Below, piece by piece: positions 50,001 through 57,244 of a stretch of 64,000 nt of DNA. The translations under genes were made by a program, and so were the position numbers. The stretch's first letter is position 1. The number at the start of each line of letters is the position of its first letter. Source of the DNA: Ischnura elegans. Lineage: Eukaryota; Arthropoda; Insecta; Odonata; Coenagrionidae. The notes under the pieces were generated by a model, which searched no databases, was not told the origin of the DNA, and saw only the letters and a list, made by a program, of their open reading frames with translations. The stretch spans positions 1,488,001 through 1,552,000 of the forward strand of contig NC_060258.1 of NCBI RefSeq assembly GCF_921293095.1, in the 5' to 3' direction.

Positions 50001-53000
50001 TTTATTCTGCTGAAGTCTATCGATATTTAACTTGTGCGACCATTGGCTTGTAAAATTTCATATTTTAGTGACATATTGCATTTATGGCAGTGAAAGATTC
50101 GTATGAGATCTGCACTCTAGTCCAGTCAATGAGCTTCAACAAATGAGTTCTTTATGACTGGTGTTATAGACAAAAATTTCTAATTATTAATGATCCATTA
50201 CGAGTGCTTAGCATGATAAACCAGTGCCCGTACAAATAAGGGTGTTATTTGCATAAAAACATGTGGGTGGAATTCAGTGAAATGACTGAATGAAATTGTT
50301 TCCGACTTCTTTTGGCAGAAATGCGATACATCCATGTTGAAATACATAACACCGGTAGTACTTTCTACCCATTTATGCACTACTCCACCGCCTACTTTTT
50401 GCCTAGTTTTGACACTCAAATGTCATTCTGAATTCTTTCTGGCCTGTGTCTATGGAAGGAAAACGTTTTCTGTGCTATGGGTAGCATGATAATATTTGAA
50501 ACCTCTTCGCATGGAGTTCTTTTTTTTGGGGTTGAGTTACCCTGGTATCCTTTTCCTTGTTATTTGGGACCCAGCCGGTCCCTTACTCCAACCACTGGAG
50601 TGGACCGTAGAACCCTTTCTTAGCACGAATCCACATCCAACTCATTGCATTGCTAGTGCATTTTTTTTACAAAATATTGCAACTGATTTTCAAAAATTTA
50701 TTCTTCCAAAAGAAATACTAACATTATATAGGAATTTTTTAAGTTAAAATGGATGTCTAGCATTAATTACAGCCAAATTAGTGAACACAAGGCACTGAGA
50801 TTGTAAGTCCCGAAGTGGTATTAGCATGTTGAATTTATAAAATTAGCTTGAAGTTTGTAATGCACAGTCTTATTCAATTATTTTTGTAGGCATGAAAACT
50901 GCTTGGTTAGGTGTAACAGTGAATCATGTCAGAAAATACTTTGTAACAGAAAGTAAGTAGATATATTACGGATTTCAGAAATAAATACCAGAAGACAAAT
51001 CAATACTGCTAAGTTGCAGCACAACTCAATTTTAATAACTTGTGTGTTACAGTTTGCTGCTATTGATTAAAAAAATGATAATCCCTAATATTTCAATATA
51101 CTTATGTGGATCTCATCAGGAGGTTGATCAGGAAATGATTTAGATGGATATCATATTTAACCTGTAAAAATGTAATTGCTCCCTTTATGACTTTTTAACT
51201 GTTATCCTTAAGCGGACAAAAGGGGGAAATTATTTTATTTTTAAGAAATTTTATTTTTTTAATCAAATTTACCTCTGATTGTTAACTACGCTTGATTCAT
51301 GGTTGATGCATTCCTTTTTTTGAGAAAAAAGTGGTGTGAATTTTTAAATAGAAATGCATGAACTGTGGCCTCTTCTATGGCACACGTGATTTCCATTGCT
51401 AAGTACTTTATGAAAAATGTTTACTTATTGGTGTGAAAAGTAATATGTAGCTGCTAAAAGTAAACTCATATTTAAAATCTGGAGCAATTTAACATTAAAG
51501 GAATTATATTCCTTAAATATTTTGATAATTGTTGTTCTCTCACGTAGAAGGATTAGGACAGCATTATTTTCTCCTCAAGTATTCTCAAAAGAAAAATCTA
51601 TGCCATTTTAAATATTAACTTAAGGAACATTACGATGTGTATAATCCATAACCACTGAACACATGTTTTTGTCTTTTAAATGGATATTTTTTAAAAGGGC
51701 ATGATTTCATTTTTCTTCAGCAATTTCAAGCTTGATATGAGATAATTCTTGATGCCTGACTTCTCTTTTTGGACAAAATTGTAGTTTATTGAAATTACCA
51801 AAAAAGACTTACTTCTGATCTACTTGCAAAGGAATGAAAGGAAAACATTATTCTCTCCTTAAGTATTCCTAAATGAAAAATTATTTTTCATTTAAAATAT
51901 CAGCTTCAACAACATTACTATTTACATAATACAAAATTACTGAGCACACATTTTTCTTTTGAATGAACAAATTTTTATAGGGGATGATTTCATTTTTATC
52001 AACAATTTCAATATAGTGATTATTATGGATGCCTGCCTTCCCTTTTCAGACATAATTGAACCAATATTGAAATTGCCAAAAGAGAATGATACCTTATTTG
52101 TGTTTAGCAACCAGCGAAAATATTAATTAAAGGGAATAGGTTTCAATCTATCAAATAGTTTTTAAAAATTAGATCTGTGAGTCCTAGATTGTAATATGAT
52201 TTTCTTTTCTAGGGCTGTCAACTCCTGACCAAGTGCTGGTAGAAACAACACCAACTTCACACCTGCTGGCAGAAAGAAATGTATGGATTGACCTTAACGA
52301 TGATTGTATTGGTTCATCAGCCTCAGTGACACACATTCAATCCAAGACTGTGGCATCCCCATGTGGGGATGGAACGAATGTGATGGATAAAGATTTGAAA
52401 GAAGACATTGCTCATCATGCTGACAAGGTACTGCCTAACTCAATTCCTGATGATGGACACAGTTATATGAAACACATTCCAGCATCTAGAAACAGTGGAA
52501 ATGGAGCCACAATGACTGTTGTTGGGGATAGAAGGGATGCACCAAATATCACAGGTAGCCTTAGGTTGATCAGAGTCGGTGAAAACAGAAGAAGTGGCAT
52601 TGAGGCAGAAATGGAAAACAAGAAAGAGATGAGTTATTGCTTCATCAAAAATCCTAGAAATGGTAAAAATTCAAACGAAAAGTTATATTATTGCTCCCAC
52701 TGCAGATATGGGTTCAAAACCAATGACGATCTGATCAAACACATGGGAATTCATTCTGGTACCAGCAATTTGGATCCTAATGATGAATCATCCATGGGAA
52801 AAGATGAGTCTTTCACAGTCCCCGCATCAAGAGAAGAAAGTAATGATTCTCGTGAGTCGTCCACCTCTGAGACATCGACGGGATTGAAAAGGAAAAGACG
52901 AGGGGCGATGCAAAAAGTAAATGCGCCCGTGTTAGAAATCTGTGGTGGAATTGGAGAGAGGAAAACTGCGGAACGAGTGGGAAGTTCTGATGGGGATGGG

Positions 53001-54011
53001 AAACCATACACGCAGAATATGTCCTCAGAGTCCACCACCCCTTGCGCGAGAAACCTCAGAAATGACATGCTAGGAGGCGCAAAAGGAGGACCTTTCAATT
53101 GCAGCGTCTGCAACAAGTCGTTCCCGCTGAGGAGTGGTCTTAGCAATCACATGCGTTCGCACAAAGAAAGAAAACGTTATCCGTGTACGATCTGCAGCAA
53201 GTCTTTCGCTTCGAAGTCTCGCATAACTAAACACTTGCGCACACATACGGATGAGAAGCCTTTTTCGTGTAGTGATTGCATGAAGTCTTTCTCTTTTAAA
53301 GGCAACCTCATGAGGCATTTGCGCACCCACACGGGGGAGAAGCCCTTTTCGTGCAATTATTGCACAAAAGCTTTCACTAAAAAGGAGAATCTCATTCTAC
53401 ACTCACGTGTACACACAGGGGAGAAGCCTTTTTCTTGCAATTATTGCGCAAAGACTTTCACTGGAAAGTACAATCTCATTAAACACTCGCTTGTTCACAC
53501 AGGCAAGAGACCGTTTACATGCGAGATTTGCAGCGAGTCTTTTGCCTCGAAGTCTAACATTACTCAACACATGCGCAGGCACACGGCAGAGAAGCCTTTT
53601 TCATGTAGTGATTGCATGAAGTCTTTCTCTCTTAAATGCAACCTCAAGATGCATTTGCGCACACATACGGGGGAGAAGCCCTTTTCGTGCAATTATTGCG
53701 CGAAGGCTTTCGCTAGTAAGGCGAAACTCATCCAACACTCGCGTGTACACTCAGGGGAAAAGCCTTTTTCTTGCAATTATTGCGCAAAGACTTTTGCTAG
53801 AAAGGACAAACTCGTCCAACACTCGCGTGTACACTCAGGAGAGAAGCCTTTTTCTTGCAATTATTGCGCAAAGACTTTCACTAAAAAGGACAACCTCATC
53901 CGACACTTGCGTCTACACACAGGGGAGAAGCCTTTTTCGTGCAATTATTGCGCAAAGACTTTCCCCAGAAAGGACAAACTCGTCCGACACATGCATACGC
54001 ACACAGCATAG
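24253..54011 (+). CDS. ZAD-C2H2 zinc finger protein, right copy (9-exon model, 965 aa)
   Basis: Exons: 24253-24405, 24516-24653, 28448-28615, 29338-29457, 33981-34139, 38028-38195, 42683-42802, 49641-49713 and 52213-54011. They sum to 2898 nt and keep one open frame, with phase-0 introns except the last (phase 1). Residues 1-97 hold the ZAD (CRLC..CPLC). Residues about 98-366 are acidic linkers. A lone C2H2 finger starts at C527, a KRKRR nuclear-signal-like cluster is at 592-596, and eleven tandem fingers run from about 661 to the end, most with TGEKP linkers. Family knowledge says such proteins are sequence-specific nuclear DNA-binding factors, dimerising through the ZAD. The target genes are unknown. 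The gene diverges from its left paralogue and spans many transposon insertions. Extra or alternative exons cannot be excluded without transcripts. Confidence 0.85.
24516..24653 (+). CDS. Right ZAD gene, exon 2 (second half of the ZAD)
   Basis: Acceptor (tgtctcag) ends at 24515 and donor gtgagt starts at 24654; 46 codons, phase 0. IAVGDGLPTTMCPLCLKKL gives the second CxxC pair, followed by the ICLESDAVLRK helix. Intron 1 is only 110 bp. Confidence 0.9.
24654..25225. other. Intron 2 of right gene, no feature
   Basis: No exon or element end recognised. Confidence 0.35.
25226..25700. mobile_element. Hairpin MITE, relative of the 21151 element
   Basis: Left end gggtcattccattccaaatc and right end gatttgacatggaataactc are imperfect inverted repeats. 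Inner blocks also pair (atgaccccaccgattc with gagtcattgggtgtcat; agaaattgtgtacaatttt with ggcaaatattgtgcacaatttc). No ORF of a transposase. The terminal word is shared with the element at 21151-21586 while the body differs. Confidence 0.6.
26755..26884 (+). ncRNA. Candidate hammerhead-like ribozyme motif in a long hairpin
   Basis: ctgatga at 26810-26816 is followed, after a possible stem-loop, by GAAA at 26837-26840, the conserved strands of the hammerhead core. The whole lies between inverted arms at 26755-26783 and 26856-26884 (cactgggtcagactcttcaa against gttggagaaactgacccagtg, about 85% paired). Hammerheads of this kind are known in Penelope-like elements. Against it: the first pair of stem II would be C-C, and I could not assign stem III and the cleavage site. 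Confidence 0.3.
27050..27475 (-). pseudogene. mariner-like transposase scrap (N-terminal part)
   Basis: One minus-strand frame reads WYHCFNDGHFNDDNCPCEGRP followed by NTF, resembling the W..RF..GR....D....GRPST segment of mariner transposases. Further along, ETWVPNDSAV...HKMLDR could be the decayed following segment. Stops interrupt it and no DDD core is seen. Pattern match only. Confidence 0.35.
28448..28615 (+). CDS. Right ZAD gene, exon 3 (56 codons)
   Basis: Acceptor (tttctgcag) and donor (gtaagt) frame 168 nt, phase 0. SFEERGAGDD...RDNEL differs from left exon 3 at about a dozen positions. It shares KGCIQD, IENNSQ and TEIYLPVPD. A diverged second copy is exon 6. Unknown conserved module. 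Confidence 0.9.
28616..29337. other. Intron 3, conserved between arms
   Basis: Aligns in reverse complement to 13193-13899, including a shared pogo/Tigger-like terminus at 29075. The last about 130 bp also resemble the stretch before exon 7 (42540-42682: gaatctca, ccagct.gagtgg.ctc, ttttattgagtga). The exon-pair duplication therefore carried intron sequence with it. Confidence 0.6.
29338..29457 (+). CDS. Right ZAD gene, exon 4 (40 codons)
   Basis: Acceptor ctcctag ends at 29337, donor gtgagt begins at 29458; phase 0. FHVKDEDEGD...PLAADEL, with SDPAGISTD identical to the left gene's exon 4. Acidic linker; a diverged second copy is exon 7. Confidence 0.88.
29458..30129. other. Intron 4, start; matches left arm without the LINE
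   Basis: Aligns in reverse complement to about 11120-11395 plus 12636-13072. It passes without interruption through the site where the left arm carries its 1.24-kb LINE. No exon seen. Confidence 0.6.
30130..31061 (-). pseudogene. Decayed transposon-related protein, family not named
   Basis: Read through frame changes, the minus strand gives a coherent protein. First YKTYQIICCDPFKCHRKKKSK (about 30880-30960), then SFKEMDVSPLKLHAVVSHSK (about 30560-30640), then VTAGSRREIIQILTLATTMW (about 30340-30410), then RRGKNIEQTTVDSVQSFYQN and MPGMKDKMSV (about 30180-30300). I recognise this order from repetitive, uncharacterised arthropod and cnidarian proteins (pattern CCDPF / REKIxxLTLxPxSW / MPGKKDxVSV). 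I cannot assign a named superfamily. Stops and frameshifts show it is dead. Lies antisense in intron 4. Confidence 0.45.
31062..33980. repeat. Intron 4, with a 120-bp direct repeat and half a MITE
   Basis: About 120 bp beginning 'ttaggatattttcaattggt' at 32210 recur at 32703 with few changes (ttggaatcctcatgacttct, ggctgagacaaattatttcc). From about 32780 to 33005 the sequence ends in gaactgacatggaatgacgc, the terminal word of the 21151-type MITEs, without its partner arm. The rest shows nothing coding. Confidence 0.5.
33981..34139 (+). CDS. Right ZAD gene, exon 5 (53 codons)
   Basis: Acceptor (cattgacag) and donor (gtaagt at 34140) give 159 nt, phase 0. ALKGRAEADG...AGTKV includes the acidic runs SEEDDEEESF and ESDSDEGDE. 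Codons are more GC-rich than the flanks. Possible weak relation to left exon 5. Supported by splice sites, frame and composition rather than by a paralogue. Confidence 0.7.
34197..35175. mobile_element. pogo-like MITE with partial duplicate end
   Basis: A non-coding element from about 34517 (cccgattatccggctgcag) to about 35175 (ctccgattattc). It matches 60331-61050 in reverse complement (for example 'cacgggagttccgtg' and 'ccgtgctctgtaatcatgg' near 34747-34787). 'gattatccggctgc' with TA-rich flanks is of the pogo/Tigger terminal type. The same end also occurs alone at 34197-34272. Between them lies a GATCCG-rich stretch (34273-34375). Confidence 0.55.
35600..36190 (-). repeat. 0.6-kb repeat family, copy 2
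   Basis: Reverse complement of 43770-44400 and of the interior of the element at 7629-8603. Shared blocks include gaaaattttcaagcgc, ggtccctgtgacatcatgtg and gaggtttccctgagctctgtg. About 600 bp, no ORF, no clear ends. Confidence 0.65.
36527..37501 (-). pseudogene. Decayed Penelope-like element reverse transcriptase
   Basis: In order on the minus strand: DIMMSFDALYLSL (motif A, about 37370), NRYMNDTFIVWSDGQKAH (motif C, about 37100), then RVYRKPNHIDLLLNGQSHHH, LIQRALTIANEESLPSVLKH and FRQNGYSERDIHPAL (about 36700-36960). These are segments of Penelope-like reverse transcriptases. The catalytic YxDD is YMND, so the second Asp of the pair survives but the first is Asn. Several stops and frame changes are present. 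No GIY-YIG part follows. Lies antisense in intron 5. Confidence 0.7.
37509..37958. mobile_element. hAT-type MITE with perfect 8-bp target duplication
   Basis: cctgatga occurs at 37501-37508 and again at 37959-37966, directly flanking a 450-bp segment. The segment starts caaggccgtagccag and ends ctgtctacagccttg (imperfect inverted repeats). An 8-bp duplication fits hAT. No ORF. The insertion is in intron 5 shortly before exon 6. Confidence 0.75.
38028..38195 (+). CDS. Right ZAD gene, exon 6 (second copy of the 56-codon exon)
   Basis: Acceptor (cctgcacag) and donor (gtaagt) give 168 nt, phase 0. IIKEEKAAND...RANIV aligns end to end with exon 3 and with left exon 7: TKECIRDAIEETS, TEIYIPVQD. 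Same length and phase as exon 3, so it arose by exon duplication inside the gene before the inverted duplication. Confidence 0.85.
38289..39762. mobile_element. 1.47-kb TIR element with GGGTAAAAT subterminal repeats
   Basis: Ends are cccagtcagcacaaaagata at 38289 and its complement at 39743-39762, flanked on both sides by TA. The first about 180 bp contain many copies of gggtaaaat / ggtaaaa in both orientations, and a smaller set lies before the right end (gggtaaagcttactggggtaaa). Such arrays usually serve as transposase-binding sites. No ORF above background, so it is non-autonomous. Superfamily undetermined; the TA duplication would fit Tc1/mariner-like DNA transposons. Confidence 0.75.
40090..40402 (-). 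pseudogene. Penelope-like element fragment, GIY-YIG endonuclease part
   Basis: The minus-strand frame gives IGETGRTIDTKISEHKRCIR, then VANHCIACNFAILINEAIFF and YWDWLNKEVIGRI. This is the pattern of the C-terminal GIY-YIG nuclease of Penelope-like elements (YIGETGRS..R..EH...IR.....SAVAEH). The GIY strand is missing and the reverse transcriptase is absent here. It need not belong to the fragment at 36527-37501, which lies downstream on the same strand. Confidence 0.65.
40403..42207. other. Intron 6, no confident feature
   Basis: AT-rich. An open stretch at 42009-42207 preceded by tttttag reads EMHDNFPGIVERNERAKREL and on into the adjacent MITE. It has no donor before the MITE and no paralogue, so it was not called as an exon. 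Confidence 0.35.
42208..42529. mobile_element. piggyBac-like MITE, 322 bp
   Basis: TTAA at 42208-42211 and 42526-42529; ends ccctttcactgcc and the complement of cccttttactgcc. The first about 170 bp match the right end and the last about 110 bp the left end of the 975-bp element at 7629-8603, so it is an internal-deletion relative in reverse orientation. Confidence 0.8.
42683..42802 (+). CDS. Right ZAD gene, exon 7 (second copy of the 40-codon exon)
   Basis: Acceptor (cccttttag) and donor (gtaagt) give 120 nt, phase 0. LNEEEENEEL...PLEVDDE aligns with exon 4 (NxPxxxSPNAVGTSSDAVDPL against NYPVLYPSDPAGISTDVSDPL). Follows exon 6 as exon 4 follows exon 3. Acidic linker. Confidence 0.82.
43770..44400 (+). 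repeat. 0.6-kb repeat family, copy 3
   Basis: Same orientation as the interior of 7629-8603; shares cattacccaccatt, ggacctagtttctata, aataatcacctattaaaa and cacttcatttaatcgcg. No coding potential; lies in intron 7. Confidence 0.65.
44537..44557. repeat. (TA)n microsatellite before the Penelope-like element
   Basis: About ten TA units, shortly upstream of the 5' inverted arm; a longer TA run follows the other end. Confidence 0.85.
45099..46813 (+). CDS. Penelope-like reverse transcriptase/GIY-YIG endonuclease, 5' truncated
   Basis: An uninterrupted frame of about 570 codons from the inversion junction to a stop at 46811-46813. In order: FYILPKIHKANNPGRPIVS, motif A ATIDVTSLYTSIP, motif B GCAMGSRFSPSYANLFLG, motif C LRYIDDIFILW with both Asp, FLDVDIL, a cysteine knuckle CNRPRCKTCKIL, and the GIY-YIG nuclease (NIIYLLQC..CPAFYIGL, then LNLRINNHR). 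It lacks the N-terminal part and an own ATG; the first codon in frame is TTG. The frame is pyrimidine- and C-rich, unlike its AT-rich surroundings. The lack of stops points to a young insertion. Such enzymes reverse-transcribe their own RNA; host role unlikely. Confidence 0.92.
46900..46945 (+). ncRNA. Hammerhead-like motif in the Penelope 3' UTR (also inverted at 44690-44712)
   Basis: ctgacga (46910-46916) is followed by a gaagc/gcttc stem (46918-46922 with 46930-46934) and then gata where a hammerhead has GAAA. Penelope-like elements commonly carry hammerhead ribozymes, so this looks like an altered one. With A14 replaced, self-cleavage would be doubtful. The complement is present in the 5' inverted arm. 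Confidence 0.4.
47019..47073. repeat. (TA)n microsatellite after the Penelope-like element
   Basis: A run of more than 25 TA units at the 3' edge of the element. Confidence 0.9.
47074..49640. other. Intron 7, remainder, with a pogo-like end
   Basis: Around 48780-48932 'gaggttcactacattgaggttttactgta' (quoted as one end, 48893-48922) and an earlier 'aaagaggttcactatatagaggttt' form nested copies of a pogo/Tigger-type terminus ending in TA. No matching opposite end was found. No exon seen. Confidence 0.45.
49641..49713 (+). CDS. Right ZAD gene, exon 8 (73 nt)
   Basis: Acceptor (ctacttttag) ends at 49640 and donor gtgagt begins at 49714. HMFTEDEKVIGNSEMTNDSM..EAI plus one base, phase 1, which joins exactly to the frame of exon 9. 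Small acidic exon; supported mainly by splice sites and frame. Confidence 0.68.
49714..52212. repeat. Intron 8 with a diverged tandem duplication
   Basis: About 51560-51840 and 51845-52105 are two diverged copies of one about 290-bp unit. They share 'attctctcctt.aagtattc', 'gatgatttcatttttatcaa' with 'catgatttcatttttcttca', and 'tgatgcctgacttctctttt' with 'ggatgcctgccttccctttt'. No exon is seen in the remaining intron. Confidence 0.55.
52213..54011 (+). CDS. Right ZAD gene, exon 9 (C2H2 zinc finger exon)
   Basis: Acceptor (tttctag) ends at 52212; stop tag at 54009-54011. One degenerate C2H2 finger starts at C527 (YCSHCRYGF...HMGIH), then a Ser/Thr/Asp-rich stretch, a KRKRR cluster, and eleven fingers at 28-residue spacing. 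Linkers are TGEKP or close variants (TDEKP, SGEKP, TAEKP, TGKRP). The array itself is built by block duplication: the order ICSKSF, SDCMKSF, NYCTKAF, NYCAKTF in fingers 2-5 recurs as ICSESF, SDCMKSF, NYCAKAF, NYCAKTF in fingers 6-9. Finger text is so alike that recent expansion or conversion is likely. DNA target unknown. Confidence 0.93.
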
Positions 54012-54190
54012 AAATCTTTTTCATGTTATAACTAAATCTTTCAATAGAAAAGAAAGTCTCATCAACACTTGCGTACACTCACAGACAAGAGACCGTTTAC
54101 ATGCAAGATTTGCGGCAAGTCTTTCACTTCGAGTTCTTCTCTCTCCAATCACACGCAAAAACACTTACGAGAGAAACCTTTTTTGTAGAG
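54012..54190 (+). pseudogene. Vestigial zinc fingers after the stop codon
   Basis: Downstream of the stop the finger text goes on: KSFSCYN, a stop, remains of a second finger with a frame change, then [20 protein letters not shown] and REKPF. The stop replaces the Glu codon of a linker (gcatagaaa here; gcagagaag in the TAEKP linker at finger 6/7), so it is a nonsense change in a formerly longer array. Confidence 0.8.
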
Positions 54191-54484
54191 ACGTGCAAAC
54201 AGTATCCGCAAATGCTCAAATGCTAGAAAGTATTCCATATTCGAGATCTCGATTAATTATGCCACAGCTAAAATCTTGAATGCTTTGAATTTCGTGCCAT
54301 ACACTGTCGCACGCACATAATTGGTATTGGCGAATGATAGCAACGATAGCAACCAAATAGCAACTCAAGCCACGTTTCCTTATTTAGAACATGATGAAAT
54401 GCACAATGAGCTGATTATGGCCTTCAGCCATTTTGTCATCTCTGTATATCCCTACTCTGTGGTATAGTGCTGCTGTGAAGTTAG

Positions 54485-54490
54485 AATAAA
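54485..54490 (+). terminator. Candidate poly(A) signal of the right ZAD gene
   Basis: AATAAA about 475 bases after the stop codon, the first canonical signal downstream, followed by T/G-containing sequence (ttgatctttcgc, gtgtaattt). Confidence 0.55.
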
Positions 54491-57244
54491 GATATCAGTA
54501 GTATTGATCTTTCGCACAGTGTAATTTATCCTCACTAATGCTACTCCAACATAAGAAACTATGTTCATGAATGTAGTCTTATGACAAACTTACTCAGTGT
54601 ATTTACCTAAGTTATTTACTTACCTTAGTTTGCTTTACCTAAGTTAATTGGCATTCTGGTAGTTAATAACATGAGAAATCTTTGCAACTCTTACTTTTAT
54701 GTGCATGGTCATTTATTTATAAGATAACTGAAAACAAAAGTAAAATAATATCAATTAAAATATGACATATTGGAAATGAATTCACTTGAAGTTTACAATT
54801 CCATGGACATATGACATGCACATGCATCATATATCAGTGACAACAGTTTGTTGCAATGAGATATAGATAGTTAGCGGAATGCAATCATCACAGAAAATTT
54901 CAAAAATAACTGTTGTGACTCAAATGATAAATGACAACCTCCACATGATAGGAGACCAATACGATCACTAAGTAAACATGCCACACGTTGAGACAGGGTT
55001 ACAGGATATGAGGTGAGATATGTCTCACTACAGCTATGGGACAGGAAGTTGAAGCAATGTTGGATCAATAAACCATTTAGTACACAATGAGCATGAAGTT
55101 TGGGCATCAATTCATAGAAGAAAAAAATCTGGAAGATATGAAATAATTAAGAGAAAATTAAATAATAAGGAGAAGCACTACATGTATGTGGAAGTACGTC
55201 ATGATGAGCCACATGAAATGCACATAGTAGGTAAACTGACTTTAAATGAATGGTACATAGTAGTTACTATCTTTACCTCATAAGTAAGATAGTATGTGAG
55301 CGCAAACACAATACAGAGAGAAAACTAATGAATTTTGATGCAACTGTAGTTGAATTTAAATCCTAACTTCCCAATAGGAGAGTTTTCTTGAGACGACCAA
55401 AATAATCTTGTGATCCAGTCTCTGACAAGAGGCGACACAGGCTACAGCAGTGCCACTTTGTGGGGTTTGCCTTCAGGACATTTGAGAGCTTAACAGAAGT
55501 TTTTCTAAAACATTTCACATAAGATATAACACTGTAAATAATAATTAGGTAACATGATTAGAAACAGGTGAAATGAGTTTTGGTTATTTCTTTAGTTGAT
55601 TTAAGGAAGGAATATTGCAGGAACAAATGCATAGTTAGTTAGCTATCTTGAGATTCAGTCCATTTGAAGCCATAATCATGTTTAGGGAATGTGGAATGTG
55701 TCAAGCATGGGATATCTCAATGGTGAACTTCTAAATTAGAAAGATTTATCTGCTGAAGTGTAGGATATTTTTTACCATCATCCTGGTACCAAATCTTCCT
55801 TTCAGGTCAAGCAAAAGCAATATAAGACTATTCTGTGATGGATCTGTCAGTAAAATTAGGTTTTGGCAAGAGACTAATATGTATGTAGGAAAAAGTGATT
55901 AAGTTTGTGAAAGAGTGCAAGTGTTTCATTGTGCAGTGGTAAGGTGAGTGTCGTGTGTTCCTCTTCTGTGGACTGCAAAGGGTAAAGACAACTTTGGAAT
56001 GCGTAACTTTATTTGCTTGACAGAATATGGAGGAACACATTTCAAATTCCATGAGAAGGTAGAAGATTTTATTGCAGAGAATTTCGGATGCTGCAGGGAA
56101 ATTCTCCCTTTAGTGAATATACCCAAAAGTATTTGTACCCTAATGAGATAAAGTATTATTCAAATTTCACTGTTTCCTTCTGACATCGTTCCAATTTTTT
56201 CTTTTCTAATGATTCATTCATGATGCATTCCTTGAAGGAGGATACGTTGGAATCTGAGAAAGTTGAGATACATTTGCATGGTGAACTGGTAGTTGAGAAG
56301 GAAGGGAATGAGGTGAGTTTTCCTCTTGCATTCACAATCTGTTGTGCAGACTAATGCAATGGTTTTGGTGGTTGAGTACTTAAAATCATGCTTGTGATTT
56401 CTCTCACCCTTGTGTGACACATCCTTGCTTGTCAAAGATGCACTTTCATCAGAATAACTTGCAAATAATTAATTCTTCAATATTTTGTTGACACCTGATA
56501 ATTCTAATCTTTTTGTGCCTGTTGAAGTCATCATAGCGATCCCCAAGCCTAAAAATAACCCCACACAGAGAGTACACCCAAGGAGAATTACATCACAACC
56601 TGAAAGAACACCACTCAGCATGAATGATTATGGTGTACTGAAATGCATTTCTTCGAATCCCCATCAACGGAGACCTGGGTAAATGGTGATGTTTCCAATT
56701 AGCATAAGACTGCAAAGTTATTTTTAGTGAAGCAATCATTAACTTACATCCATTCTGAAGGGAGTTACACGGTTTTGATCTTAAGGAAAAATGGTTTGGC
56801 ACCGCTGGGATGAGAAGAAAATTTCAAAGGTTAAAATTGTTGCATCTTTGAATCCAGTGAATCGAGATGTGTTGTAGAGTTGTTTCAAAAAGGAAAAAAA
56901 ATTAATGAGATTTATGGGATCGAAAGAACTAATTAATAATGCCATAGGACTATCTAAAAGATATTTATAGATTATATTTTATGTTATTTATATAGCTTCC
57001 TTTGTAAACATTGTGAATAATTTATAGTGTGTATATGATTGCCTACATAATAAGTTAATAAGTGCAGATTCCATGCTCTTACCCCCTACTCCCTTATTTG
57101 TACCTCTGTAAATTAGAGGTGTCTCACCAGAACCTTTTTATGTGAAAATCTGGGTAAGAAAGAAACCTCCAGAAGCGAGAAAATAAGGCCGATCCTTTGA
57201 CCTCCTATTTATCAATGTTTTCGACTGTACATACATTTTTCTCA
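54491..57244. other. Downstream flank, no confident gene
   Basis: Short open stretches at 55948-56151 and 56485-56682 have no firm match. The latter (LFVPVEVIIAIPKPKNNPT..) faintly resembles the tail of pogo-type transposases. 56251-56312 (EDTLESEKVEIHLHGELVVE.., then gtgagt) could be an acidic exon but has no partner. None was called. Confidence 0.35.

Noticed and set aside
52751..53330. Minus-strand ORFs (up to 131 codons) over the zinc finger exon
   Set aside because: Shadows of the finger-coding frame on the other strand.
53743..54279. 178-codon ORF in a second frame of the finger array
   Set aside because: Periodic shadow of the repeated fingers; it only becomes informative after the stop, where it traces the relic fingers.
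55828..56151. Possible THAP-type domain around the 55.9-56.1 kb ORFs
   Set aside because: The C2CH spacing and the AVPTIF-like end could not be found in any frame.
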